Source: CAIXZV01 sp963697365
GTDB taxonomy: Bacteria; Chloroflexota; Limnocylindria; Limnocylindrales; CSP1-4
Direction of reading: 5' to 3'
Length of the DNA stretch: 64,000 nucleotides
Assembly: GCA_963697365.1 (NCBI GenBank)
Contig: CAVONT010000005.1
Coordinates: forward strand, 19,276 to 83,275
How positions within the stretch are numbered: the first letter of the stretch is position 1; every line of letters begins with the position of its first letter. A model generated the notes under the pieces. That model ran no database searches and was not told where the DNA came from. It saw only the letters and a program-made list of their open reading frames with translations. The position numbers were made by a program, and so were the translations under genes. This document shows positions 26,975 to 35,839 of this stretch, piece after piece.

Positions 26975-28210
26975 ATGGCATCGCCCGACCAGCTCCGTCC
27001 AGTCAGGCGGCCCACGGTCTCGGTCGATGTCGGCGGGGTCCTGGTCGGGTCGGCGCACCCGGTCGTCGTCCAGTCGATGACCAACACGGATACCGCGGAC
27101 CCGGACGGCACCGCGATCCAGGTCGCGCGCCTCGCGCACACAGGCTCGCAGCTCGTCCGGGTGACCGTGAACACCGAGGAGGCCGCGGCGGCGGTCCCGG
27201 AGATGATCCGCAAACTGCGCGACAACCTGGGCGTGGACGTCCCGGTCATCGGCGACTTCCACTACAACGGCCACAAGCTCCTGGTCGAGTTCCCGGAGAT
27301 GGCTGCGGCCCTCGCGAAGTACCGGATCAACCCGGGGAACGTGGGCACCAAGTACCACGACGAGAACTTCACGACGATCGTGCGGGCCGCGATCGAGCAC
27401 GACAAGCCCGTCCGGATCGGGGTCAACTGGGGCTCGCTCGACCAGCAGCTGCTCACGGACCTCATGGAGGCGAATGCCCGGGCCGCCGAGCCACGCGACG
27501 CCCGCGACGTGATGATCGACGCGATGATCGAGTCGGCGATGCGTTCCGCGGAGCTCGCCGAGGAGGTCGGCCTGCGTCACGACCGGATCATCCTGTCGGC
27601 GAAGGTGTCAGGCGTCCGGGATCTCGTGGACACGTACCGGCGCCTGGCGCCCCGGTCGGACTACCCGCTCCACCTGGGCCTGACCGAGGCGGGCATGGCG
27701 ATGAAGGGCATCGTGACCTCCACGGCCGGCCTTGCGATCCTGCTCAACGAGGGGATCGGGGACACGATCCGGGTTTCACTCACCCCTGAGCCCGGCGCCG
27801 GGCGCGAGCTCGAGGTGGAGGTCGCACAGCAGGTCCTCCAGTCCATGGGCCTGCGCTCGTTCCTGCCCCAGGTGTCCGCCTGCCCGGGCTGCGGCCGCAC
27901 GACGTCCACGTTCTTCCAGGAGATGGCCCGCGACATCACCACGCACATCAAGGACCGCATGCCCGAGTGGCGTGAGCAGTACCCGGGCGTCGAGGACCTC
28001 AAGGTGGCGGTGATGGGCTGCGTGGTCAACGGGCCGGGGGAGTCCAAGCACGCGGACATCGGGATCTCGCTGCCGGGCACCTTCGAGGCGCCGGTGGCCC
28101 CGGTGTTCGTGGATGGGAAGCTCGACCGCACCCTCCGCGGCGACGACATCGTGCCGGTCTTCATCGGCCTGCTCGAGGACTACGTCGAGCGCCGCTACGC
28201 CAAGGCGTAG
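26975..28210 (+). CDS. ispG: 4-hydroxy-3-methylbut-2-en-1-yl diphosphate synthase IspG
   Basis: IspG (GcpE) reduces MEcPP to HMBPP using a [4Fe-4S] cluster. The 411-aa product starts with RRPTVSVDVGGVLVGS and VVVQSMTNTDTAD, and ends with the cluster-binding region: CPGCGR plus GCVVNGPGE, which supply the three cysteines. Length fits the short bacterial form. The ATG at 26975 is 2 bp after rseP. With dxr and uppS this gives a coherent isoprenoid-to-wall-lipid stretch. Confidence 0.96.
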   Translation: MASPDQLRPVRRPTVSVDVGGVLVGSAHPVVVQSMTNTDTADPDGTAIQVARLAHTGSQLVRVTVNTEEAAAAVPEMIRKLRDNLGVDVPVIGDFHYNGHKLLVEFPEMAAALAKYRINPGNVGTKYHDENFTTIVRAAIEHDKPVRIGVNWGSLDQQLLTDLMEANARAAEPRDARDVMIDAMIESAMRSAELAEEVGLRHDRIILSAKVSGVRDLVDTYRRLAPRSDYPLHLGLTEAGMAMKGIVTSTAGLAILLNEGIGDTIRVSLTPEPGAGRELEVEVAQQVLQSMGLRSFLPQVSACPGCGRTTSTFFQEMARDITTHIKDRMPEWREQYPGVEDLKVAVMGCVVNGPGESKHADIGISLPGTFEAPVAPVFVDGKLDRTLRGDDIVPVFIGLLEDYVERRYAKA

Positions 28211-28240
28211 GGGCACGGGCGGGCCGGGGAGCCTCGACAG

Positions 28241-29305
28241 GTGAGCGAGGCCGAGCCTTTCCTGCTCATGCTGTGCGCGGTCGGCATAGCCGGCGGGCTT
28301 GTCATCCTCTGGCGCGGCCTCATGGGGCATCGGTCCGGTGCGCTGGTGGAGGGGCTGAGCACATCGCGGATCGCCACGCTCGCGGCAGGCGAGGTCCGGG
28401 TGACGGGCGTGGTGGAGACGGCCGAGGTGCTCCTGCGCTCGCCGCTCCAGGATCGCGAATGCGTCTGGTATCGCTCGCGGGTGGAGCGGTCGGGCCGTGG
28501 CGATGGCACGACCTTCAACGAGGAGCGGGGGATCGGGTTCCGCGTCCGTGACGGCTCGGGCGCCATCCGGGTCTTCCCGCGTGGCGCGCGGCTGGACATC
28601 CCCGTCCGCTTCAACGAGGGAACCGGGATGACGGGTGACCTGCCGCCCGGCCTTGCGCCGCGCCGAACCGCGGTGGTCATGGCGGAGCCGGTCGACCGCG
28701 AGGCGGCGATCGCGGCGCTCCTGACGGTGCAGCCCCCGGCCTCCTCGGACGACATCCCCGGCGTGGGCGGTGCCTTCGGCTCGGACGACGGGCAGCGGTT
28801 CATCGAGGCCCGCCTGGAGCCGGGAGACGAGATCACGGTTGTGGGCACGGCGCGGCCGTTCTCGACGCTGGAGGATCCCGCGACTGCCGATTCGCTCGAG
28901 GGTTCGCTCGACCCGCTCGGGGCGCTGGCGGACCCGGCGATCGCGGCCGACATCGCGGAGGCGCTCGCCGCTGGAACCCTCACCTCACCCGAGGAGGCAT
29001 GGGGCAACGCCGCCATCCCGGGGTTCGGGATCGGCCGTCCGGTGCGGGCGCCGGAGCTGGACCCGGCAGCCGCTGCTCCAGCCCTTGCGACGCCCGCCGA
29101 GGCCGCGCGGATCGAGACGACGTTCGACATCGAACCGGACCTGCTGGTGATCGCCTCCGCCCCCGATGCGCCGCTGCTCGTGGCATGGGGTGGCCCGGCC
29201 GAGGTTGCTGACCGGCACCGCAGCACGTTCCTCGTGGGTCTCCTGGGCGCGGTGCTCGCGATCGTCTCGGCGATCGTCGGTGCGGCCCTGCTCACGACCG
29301 GCTGA
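28241..29305 (+). CDS. GIDE-domain membrane protein
   Basis: A 354-aa protein with a hydrophobic N-terminal segment (about residues 8-25), a GIDE-like domain (about 45-300) and a second hydrophobic helix at the C-terminus. The GIDE hallmarks are AGEVRVTGVVETAEVLLRSP, a following CVWYRSRVE and IRVFPRGARLDI. The domain was first described in the mitochondrial E3 ligase MUL1; bacterial versions often sit beside LemA and are of unknown function. Here a lemA gene follows after 20 bp. No RING finger is present. It starts at GTG 28241. Confidence 0.72.
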   Translation: MSEAEPFLLMLCAVGIAGGLVILWRGLMGHRSGALVEGLSTSRIATLAAGEVRVTGVVETAEVLLRSPLQDRECVWYRSRVERSGRGDGTTFNEERGIGFRVRDGSGAIRVFPRGARLDIPVRFNEGTGMTGDLPPGLAPRRTAVVMAEPVDREAAIAALLTVQPPASSDDIPGVGGAFGSDDGQRFIEARLEPGDEITVVGTARPFSTLEDPATADSLEGSLDPLGALADPAIAADIAEALAAGTLTSPEEAWGNAAIPGFGIGRPVRAPELDPAAAAPALATPAEAARIETTFDIEPDLLVIASAPDAPLLVAWGGPAEVADRHRSTFLVGLLGAVLAIVSAIVGAALLTTG

Positions 29306-29325
29306 TCCGCGATGATGTCCGCGCC

Positions 29326-29901
29326 ATGCCCCTGAACGACCTGGCCGCCCTGTTCGCGGTCGCCCTGGCCATCGCCGTCATCGGGTTCCTCGTCGTGACC
29401 ACCTTCAACGACGTCGTCGCGCTCCGGAACCGGATCACGAAGGCGTGGGCGAACATCGATGTCGCCCTCAAGCAGCGGCATGACGAGCTGCCCAACCTCG
29501 TGGAGGCCGTGCGTGGCCTCATGGCGTTCGAGCGCGACCTGCTCGCGGAGGTGACGACACGCAGGGCGGCCTACTCCGACAGCGAGCCTATTCCGAGCCA
29601 GGCGGCGACCAGCGAGGCCACGACGAGGGCCGTCCGGCAGCTGCTCGCGGTGGTCGAGCAGTACCCGGAGATCAAGTCAGCCGGCAACGTTGCGAGCCTC
29701 CAGGAGGAGATCGCCCGGCTCGAGGACGTGATCGCGGACCGGCGGGAGCTCTACAACGACCAGGTGTACCGCCACAACACGCGGATCGGCCAGCTGCCTG
29801 GCCGTCTGCTTGCAGGCCTCTTCGGCTGGCGGCCGCAGCCCTTCTTCGCGGCGGATGCCGCGGCGCAGGCCCGTCCGGACGTCGTCCTCACCCGTCCCTG
29901 A
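29326..29901 (+). CDS. lemA: LemA family protein
   Basis: A 191-aa protein with one N-terminal membrane helix (ALFAVALAIAVIGFLVV) and a helical LemA domain: NDVVALRNRITKAWANIDVALKQRHDELPNLVEAVRG, then YPEIKSAGNVASLQEEIARLEDVI and YNDQVYRHNTRI. LemA domains face outside the cell; their role is not established. The adjoining GIDE gene forms a frequent pair. The last 35 residues diverge. Confidence 0.9.
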   Translation: MPLNDLAALFAVALAIAVIGFLVVTTFNDVVALRNRITKAWANIDVALKQRHDELPNLVEAVRGLMAFERDLLAEVTTRRAAYSDSEPIPSQAATSEATTRAVRQLLAVVEQYPEIKSAGNVASLQEEIARLEDVIADRRELYNDQVYRHNTRIGQLPGRLLAGLFGWRPQPFFAADAAAQARPDVVLTRP

Positions 29902-29916
29902 TCGCTCCGCCCCGGG

Positions 29917-31431
29917 TCAGAGCCCCGCGATCCGGCGGGCCCATCCGGCGTTGTCGGCGTCGTCCTCACAGGAGACGATCAGCGGGTCCACGCGGCGGTC
30001 GATCTGGGCGACGATCGCCGGGCCGTCCTTCCAGTGCTCCGCGTCGACGACGACGCTGAACCCGTCGTAGCCCGTCAGCCGGCGAAGGGTCGGTGATCCG
30101 TGCTCGCACAGCACCGCCCGCTCGTAGAGGACGGTGGTGATTCCCCCGTCGGTGAACCGGAGCGTGACCCCCTCGTCGCCGACGATCAGGCGCTCCTTGG
30201 GCCCGCGCCCGGGCAGGTGGAAGCCGGCCGGAGCGACCTCGCGGCCACGCACGGGCGCCTTCGAGACGAGGGGGGCCGGGTGGAAGCCCGCCGGCGCCTC
30301 GACCGCGCTGCTGGCGAGGAGCGCACTGACGCGGACGCTGGCCGCCGCCGCCTTCACCGAGTCCGTCGTGGCCGCCCGGCGGCGGGCCACGCCCTCGTCG
30401 GGCAGCATGATCGGCTGGCCCAGCAGCATGTCCTGGGCCTGCGTGTCCATGAGGCCGAAGACGACGGTCGGGTCGAGGAACATGCGCTCGAAGCCGTCGA
30501 TCTCGCGGGAGACCTCCTCGTCGGTCGGTCCGTCGGTCGCAAGCTGCTCGACGGCGTCGATCATGGCTCCCTGGACCACGCCGACCTGGTCGCGGGCGCA
30601 CTCGGTGCCGAGGAACAGGTGGCCAACGATGCCGGTGAGCGGGCCGTAGATCGCGGCGAGGTCGTACACGGTTCCCTGCTCGTGGCGCAGCGTCCGCTTC
30701 AGGCGGCGCTCCAGGATCCCGAGCACCATCGTCAGCTCGGGACTCCGCTCGCCGACGAGCGTCATGCACACCGCGTCCTGCTCCCAGCTGGCGAATGCGG
30801 GCAGCGGGAGGTCCGGGTCCGGCACGGGGAGGATCGGCGGCATCCGCGACCCCTCCGGAAGCGTGACCCGGAGGTCCGGCGGGGGTTCGCCGGAGAGCAC
30901 GAGCATCGCGTTGCCGCGCGTGAAGAACGAGCGGCGCCAGGCGTCGATCGGCTCCGGCCCCAGCCAGTCGAGGCCGAACTCCGGTCCATCGGAGAGGCCA
31001 TGCCCCTGTGGTCCGTACCGGAACCAGCGCATCTGGCCGTCGATCGAGCTGGGACGCTCGTTCGCCTCCTGGACGAGGACCCGGCGCTCGTGCGCGAGGC
31101 GATCGAGCGGGAGGTCCGCAAGGTTGGCGCAGATCCGGGCCAGGAACTCGGTGACCTCGTGGGGATGGCCGGTCGCGTGGAACACGGTGCGCGTCGGCTC
31201 GACGAAGCCGGACAACTCGTACTCCTGGTCCATCAGGCCCGTGAAGGCGAGATGCTCCACGAGGTGGGTGATGCCCCCGATCGGCCGCTGCTCGTCCACG
31301 CGCCCCACGCGGAACTGCAGGGCGGCCGTCAGGGGTCCGGCGACCGGGGACCACAGGGCGGGGACGCCGTCGATCTCCGTCTGGTGGATGACCGGCAGCT
31401 GGGGCTCGGACGGCACGCGGCTTGTCTCCAT
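29917..31431 (-). CDS. M16-like (insulinase family) metallopeptidase
   Basis: A 504-aa protein with the inverted zinc motif HLVEH at residues 56-60 (HXXEH) and a downstream Glu in VLVQEANE (near residue 122) that could be the third zinc ligand. These are features of M16 peptidases such as pitrilysin and PqqF-type proteins. No signal peptide is seen, so it probably acts in the cytoplasm. The C-terminal third is not recognisably M16 and may be divergent or a different domain. It is convergent with lemA and divergent from nusA. Substrate unknown. Confidence 0.75.
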   Translation of the reverse strand: METSRVPSEPQLPVIHQTEIDGVPALWSPVAGPLTAALQFRVGRVDEQRPIGGITHLVEHLAFTGLMDQEYELSGFVEPTRTVFHATGHPHEVTEFLARICANLADLPLDRLAHERRVLVQEANERPSSIDGQMRWFRYGPQGHGLSDGPEFGLDWLGPEPIDAWRRSFFTRGNAMLVLSGEPPPDLRVTLPEGSRMPPILPVPDPDLPLPAFASWEQDAVCMTLVGERSPELTMVLGILERRLKRTLRHEQGTVYDLAAIYGPLTGIVGHLFLGTECARDQVGVVQGAMIDAVEQLATDGPTDEEVSREIDGFERMFLDPTVVFGLMDTQAQDMLLGQPIMLPDEGVARRRAATTDSVKAAAASVRVSALLASSAVEAPAGFHPAPLVSKAPVRGREVAPAGFHLPGRGPKERLIVGDEGVTLRFTDGGITTVLYERAVLCEHGSPTLRRLTGYDGFSVVVDAEHWKDGPAIVAQIDRRVDPLIVSCEDDADNAGWARRIAGL

Positions 31432-31495
31432 GCGGTGTGTGCCTCGAGCCTACCGGGGCGGCGTGCTCGGCGCAGGCCGAGCCGGGGGGTTGCGA

Positions 31496-31525
31496 TTGAG
31501 GGGTCCACGCGCCCGGGTGTATACT
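31496..31525 (+). promoter_or_regulatory. Promoter for the nusA operon
   Basis: A -35-like TTGAGG (31496-31501) and a -10 TATACT (31520-31525) with an 18-nt spacer, about 100 bp upstream of the nusA GTG. It is one of the two best sigma-70-type matches in the window. It lies in the divergent gap with the M16 gene. After it, GACGTGGG and CCCACGTC (31554-31572) form a small hairpin in the leader. Confidence 0.6.
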
Positions 31526-31628
31526 TTCCGGCAATTACGCAAGGCCGCCGCAGGACGTGGGTGACCAGCCCACGTCTCTTTGTGTCGAAAGCCTTGGATG
31601 ACGGATGCACGCAGCAGGGAGGCGCCAG

Positions 31629-32933
31629 GTGAGTCGCGACTTCGTTGGTGCGCTCCTCCAGCTCAATGCCGAGAAGCAGGTCAGCCAGACTGCGCTGATC
31701 CGCGCCGTGGAGGAGGGGATCCAGGCGGCCTACCGGCGCGTGGCCGGCGAGGAGGACATCTTCGTCAAGGTCGAGGCCAGCACCGGCGAGATCCGCGTCT
31801 TCCGGGGCCGCCATGTCGTCGACGAGGTCGAGAACCCGGAGTTCGAGGTCTCCCTGGCGGAGGCGCGCGGCGCCGACCCGGACATCCATGTCGGCGCGGT
31901 GCTCGAGATCGAGCAGCTCGACGCGGAGAAGTACGGCCGCATCGGCGCCCAGACGGCGAAGCAGATCATCCTGCAGCGGATGCGCGAGGTCGAGCGCGAT
32001 CAGGTGTTCGACCAGTTCGCCTCCCGCGAGGGGGAGCTGATCACGGGCGGCGTGAGCCGCGTGGAGCCGCGGGCGATCATCCTCGATGTCGGGAAGGGCG
32101 TGGAGGCGATCCTCGCGACCAGCGAGCAGAGTCCGCTGGAGCACTACCGCATCGGCCAGCCCGTGAAGGCCTTCGTCCTCGAGGTCCGCCGTTCGGCGCG
32201 TGGGCCGCAGATCATGGTGTCCCGCACGCACAAGGGCTTCCTGCGCCGGCTGTTCGAGCTCGAGGTCCCGGAGATCCACGCGGGCACCGTCGAGATCAAG
32301 GCGATCTCCCGAGAGGCGGGATCGCGCTCCAAGGTGGCCGTCGCATCACGCCAGGACGGGCTCGACCCGGTCGGCGCGACCGTCGGCCAGCGCGGAACCC
32401 GCGTCCAGGCGGTCGTGGCCGAGCTGGCGGGCGAGAAGATCGACGTCATCCCGTGGAGCGAGGACGCCTCGGTGTTCGTCGCGAATGCACTGTCGCCCGC
32501 CCAGGTGATCAGCGTCCACGTGGACGAGGCAAACCGGGTCGCGAGCGTCACGGTGCCCGAGCGCATGCTGTCGCTGGCGATCGGCCGTGAAGGCCAGAAC
32601 GCCCGCCTTGCCGCGCGGCTGACCGGATGGCGCATCGACATCCGCAGCGACGCGCAGCCCGTGGAGCCGGCACCGGTGCCGGAACCCGAGCCCGTCGCCG
32701 AGTCCGTGGCTGTCGCCGAGCCCGTTGCCGGGAGCGAGCCCGCGCCTGCGCTCGACGAGGCCTTCGAGCCGGAACCGGCTGGCGAGCCCGAGCCCGAGCC
32801 CACGCCCACGCCTGCGCCCGAGCCGGATCCTGCCTCTGCGCCCGTCGCAGAACCAACGCCCGAGCCGGAAGCGGCCCCCGCCGCCCCGGCGAAGAAGTCC
32901 CGTAAGAAGTCCTCCGAGGAGGTGTCGTCGTAG
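31629..32933 (+). CDS. nusA: Transcription termination/antitermination factor NusA
   Basis: NusA binds RNA polymerase and modulates pausing, termination and antitermination. From GTG 31629 (RBS CAGGGAGG just before) the product is 434 aa. It has the N-terminal polymerase-binding domain, an S1 domain (about 125-195, GELITGGVSRVEPRAIILD) and two KH domains (DPVGATVGQRGTRVQAVVAEL and LAIGREGQNARLAARLTGW). It ends in a Pro/Glu/Ala-rich tail of about 95 residues, then Lys/Ser. No acidic repeats of the E. coli type are seen. An ATG at 31605 is in frame but has no better support. Confidence 0.96.
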   Translation: MSRDFVGALLQLNAEKQVSQTALIRAVEEGIQAAYRRVAGEEDIFVKVEASTGEIRVFRGRHVVDEVENPEFEVSLAEARGADPDIHVGAVLEIEQLDAEKYGRIGAQTAKQIILQRMREVERDQVFDQFASREGELITGGVSRVEPRAIILDVGKGVEAILATSEQSPLEHYRIGQPVKAFVLEVRRSARGPQIMVSRTHKGFLRRLFELEVPEIHAGTVEIKAISREAGSRSKVAVASRQDGLDPVGATVGQRGTRVQAVVAELAGEKIDVIPWSEDASVFVANALSPAQVISVHVDEANRVASVTVPERMLSLAIGREGQNARLAARLTGWRIDIRSDAQPVEPAPVPEPEPVAESVAVAEPVAGSEPAPALDEAFEPEPAGEPEPEPTPTPAPEPDPASAPVAEPTPEPEAAPAAPAKKSRKKSSEEVSS

Positions 32934-32965
32934 GCCCGGCAACGGCCGGTCGATCCCGGCCTTCC

Positions 32966-33286
32966 TTGCCGCGTCGGCTCCCGGAGCGGAGCTGCGTTGC
33001 CTGCCGTACCCCTCGGCCCAAGCGGGAGCTCGTGCGCATCGTGCGGACCCCCGCCGGCACCGTCACCATCGACCACACCGGGCGGCTCCCGGGCCGCGGC
33101 GCGTACCTCTGCCGGAACGCGTCCTGCTGGGACCAGGCCGCCCGCAAGCGTGCCCTCGAGCACGCGCTCAAGACCACCATCCCCACCGATCTCGCGGCGG
33201 CCCTGGCGGCCGGCCCATCGGGGCCCGCAATGCCGGCCCGCGGATCCTTGACTTCCGACGAAGGAGGAGCCCATGGCCAGGAGTAG
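32966..33286 (+). CDS. ylxR: YlxR (DUF448) RNA-binding-like protein
   Basis: A small basic protein of 106 aa that follows nusA in most bacteria. Family core: ERSCVACRTPRPKRELVRIVR, then TGRLPGRGAYLC. The start is a TTG at 32966, chosen because MPRRLPERSCVACR aligns with the family N-terminus. YlxR has been linked to RNase P in Streptomyces; its general role is open. It overlaps infB by 14 bp. The last 25 residues are not conserved. Confidence 0.85.
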   Translation: MPRRLPERSCVACRTPRPKRELVRIVRTPAGTVTIDHTGRLPGRGAYLCRNASCWDQAARKRALEHALKTTIPTDLAAALAAGPSGPAMPARGSLTSDEGGAHGQE

Positions 33287-35183
33287 GAGCGGCACCCGCG
33301 GCCGTCGAGGCCCTCGCAAGCCCCCGCGGCGCCCGGGCGGGTTCACGCCGGGCGGCGTCGCCACGGTCGACCCGAGCGAGCGAGGCGCTGTCGAGCTGCC
33401 GTCGACGATCACGGTCAAGGAGCTCGCAGAGCTCCTGGGCGTGAGTCCGGCGGACATCATCAGAGAGCTCATCAAGAGCGGCATCTTCGCCACGATCAAC
33501 CAACTCATCGACCGCGACACCGCGTCGCTCGTCGCGGAGGAGCTCGGCTACGAGATCTCAGAGGCGGGCGCCGCCGACGAGGACGAGGACGAGGACAACG
33601 TCCCCGCCGCAGAGGCTGCCAAGGTGCAGCTCTGGGACGAGGAGGCGGACGATCCCAAGGACCTCCTCCCGCGGGCTCCCATCGTGACCGTCATGGGTCA
33701 CGTGGACCACGGCAAGACCAGCCTCCTCGACGCGATCCGCTCCACCACGGTCGCTGCCGGCGAACGCGGTGGCATCACCCAGCACATCGGCGCGTCCGAG
33801 GTGACCACGAAGGACGGCAAGCGCGTCGTCTTCCTCGACACCCCGGGCCACGAGGCGTTCACCTCGATGCGCGCCCGCGGCGCCAAGGTCACCGACATCG
33901 CGGTCATCGTGGTCGCGGCCGACGACGGCGTCATGCCCCAGACGCTCGAGGCGATCAGCCACGCGAAGGCGGCCAAGGTCCCCCTCGTCATCGCGATGAA
34001 CAAGATCGACAAGCCGGACGCCAACACGGACCGGGTCAAGAACGAGCTGGCCGAGGCCGGCGTCCTGATCGAGGACTACGGCGGCGACACGCCGCTCGTG
34101 CCGGTGTCGGCCAAGACCCGCGTCGGCATCCCGGAGCTGCTCGAGATCATCCTGCTGGTCGCCGACCTGCAGGAGCTCAAGGCGAACCCCAAGCGGGATG
34201 CCGTGGGCACGGTCATCGAGGCGCGCCTCGACAAGGGCCGCGGCGCCGTCGCCACGATCATCGTCCAGACGGGCACCCTGCGCGTCGGCGATGTGGTGGT
34301 CGCGGGCACCAGCTACGGCAAGATCAAGGCGCTCGAGAGCTCCGTCGGCAAGCGGATCACCAAGGCGGGCCCGGCGTCCGCGGCCGTGATCCTCGGCCTG
34401 TCGGACGTCCCCGAGGCCGGCGACATCCTGCGCGTCGTCAAGGACGTGTCGGTTGCCCGCGACCAGGTCGAGGCCAAGAAGATCGCGGCGGCCCAGGCGG
34501 CCGGCGCGGGCTCCGGGCGCGCGACCCTGGAGGACCTCTACCGCCAGATCCAGGCCGGCCAGGCCAAGGAGCTGAGGATCATCCTCAAGTCCGACGTGTC
34601 GGGCTCGCTGGGCGCGATCAACCACGCGCTGCAGCAGCTGTCCACGGACGAGGTGAAGATCAACATCCTCCACGAGGCCGCCGGCGACATCACCGACAAC
34701 GACATCATGCTCGCGACCGCGTCCAACGCGATTGTCGTGGGCTTCAGCACCAGCATCACCGAGACCGCCCGCCGGGCGGCCGAGGCCGACGGTGTGGATG
34801 TGCGCCTCTACGACATCATCTACAAGCTCACGGACGACATCGATGCCGCCCTCAAGGGCATGCTCGAGCCGGAGATCGTGGAGGTCGTCGAGGGCCGCGC
34901 GGAGGTCCGCCAGCTGTTCAAGGTTGGCAAGACCACCGTCATCGCGGGCTGCTTCGTCACCGACGGACGCATCGTGCGCAACGGGTTCGCCCGCGTGTGG
35001 CGGGGCGGCAGGATCGTGGCCAACGACCAGCGGATCGAGTCGCTCCGCCGGTTCCGTGACGACGTCCGCGAGGTCGAGAAGAACTTCGAGTGCGGTATCG
35101 GCCTCGAGGGTTGGAATGATCAGGTCGAGGGCGACATCATCGAGTGCTTCACGCACCAGTCCAAGAGCCGTATCACCGGCTGA
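33273..35183 (+). CDS. infB: Translation initiation factor IF-2
   Basis: IF-2 is the GTPase that brings initiator tRNA to the ribosome. At 636 aa it is the short form. The N-terminus is brief and basic (RRGPRKPPRRPGGF). An IF2-N domain follows (VKELAELLGVSPADIIRELIKSGIFATINQ) and then the G domain: GHVDHGKT near residue 142, DTPGHEAF, MNKIDKPDAN, SAKTRVGI. Domains II-IV end with a C2 domain keeping ECGIGLEGWNDQVEGDIIE. ATG at 33273 has AAGGAGG upstream. Confidence 0.97.
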   Translation: MARSRSGTRGRRGPRKPPRRPGGFTPGGVATVDPSERGAVELPSTITVKELAELLGVSPADIIRELIKSGIFATINQLIDRDTASLVAEELGYEISEAGAADEDEDEDNVPAAEAAKVQLWDEEADDPKDLLPRAPIVTVMGHVDHGKTSLLDAIRSTTVAAGERGGITQHIGASEVTTKDGKRVVFLDTPGHEAFTSMRARGAKVTDIAVIVVAADDGVMPQTLEAISHAKAAKVPLVIAMNKIDKPDANTDRVKNELAEAGVLIEDYGGDTPLVPVSAKTRVGIPELLEIILLVADLQELKANPKRDAVGTVIEARLDKGRGAVATIIVQTGTLRVGDVVVAGTSYGKIKALESSVGKRITKAGPASAAVILGLSDVPEAGDILRVVKDVSVARDQVEAKKIAAAQAAGAGSGRATLEDLYRQIQAGQAKELRIILKSDVSGSLGAINHALQQLSTDEVKINILHEAAGDITDNDIMLATASNAIVVGFSTSITETARRAAEADGVDVRLYDIIYKLTDDIDAALKGMLEPEIVEVVEGRAEVRQLFKVGKTTVIAGCFVTDGRIVRNGFARVWRGGRIVANDQRIESLRRFRDDVREVEKNFECGIGLEGWNDQVEGDIIECFTHQSKSRITG

Positions 35184-35209
35184 CGGACCCTGGTCGGGGA
35201 GACCATGCG

Positions 35210-35839
35210 ATGAGCCAACGCACCGAGCGCGTCGACGAACTGCTCCGGCAGGAGATCGGCGCGCTGCTGGCCCGGGAGGTCGCGGATCCGAGGATCGGTT
35301 TTGCGACCATCACCGAGGTTGAAACCAGCCCGGACCTGGGCCATGCCAAGGTCTGGGTCAGCGTGATCGGCCAGGAGGGCGATCGCGACGCGACGCTGCG
35401 CGCGCTCGCTGATGCGATGCCGTTCATCCGGCACGAGCTGGGCAAGCGCCTGCGCATCAGGCGCATCCCGGCGCTCCATATCCGTCTCGACGACTCCGCC
35501 GAGCGCGGCACACGCCTCCTGCACCTGCTCTCGGAGCTCGAGGCAGGCGTGGACCCGACGGAGATCGAGCCCTTCGACGAGTCGCTGCCCACGCCGGTCA
35601 AGCGGCTCCACCACGAGGAGGCCGTCGACCCGGATGCCGACCTCGGGGCGGCCGCTGCCGAGCACCTGCCGCCGCCGTCCGCGAAGGGCAGGGGCCGGCG
35701 CACCTACGGGCCGAAGGGGTCGGATCGTGGCGCATCCCGGCAGGGCCCGAAGGGGTCGGATCGTGGCGCCTCCCGGCCGGCGTCGAAGGGCGGCACACCA
35801 CGGCCGGGTCCGAAGCGCACCGGGGGAAGCCACCGGTGA
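35210..35839 (+). CDS. rbfA: Ribosome-binding factor A with repeat-containing tail
   Basis: RbfA helps mature the 16S 5' end. The KH-like core (residues 1-125) is typical: QRTERVDELLRQEIGALLAREVADPRIGF, VTEVETS-type strand, RALADAMPFIRHELGKRLRIRRIPALHI. After it comes an extra 85-residue tail, acidic at first and then Gly/Arg/Ser/Lys-rich, containing two near-identical copies of GPKGSDRGASR (DNA direct repeats around 35707-35778). Total 209 aa against ~120 usual. Between infB and nrnA, as in many bacteria; it overlaps nrnA by 4 bp. Confidence 0.92.
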   Translation: MSQRTERVDELLRQEIGALLAREVADPRIGFATITEVETSPDLGHAKVWVSVIGQEGDRDATLRALADAMPFIRHELGKRLRIRRIPALHIRLDDSAERGTRLLHLLSELEAGVDPTEIEPFDESLPTPVKRLHHEEAVDPDADLGAAAAEHLPPPSAKGRGRRTYGPKGSDRGASRQGPKGSDRGASRPASKGGTPRPGPKRTGGSHR

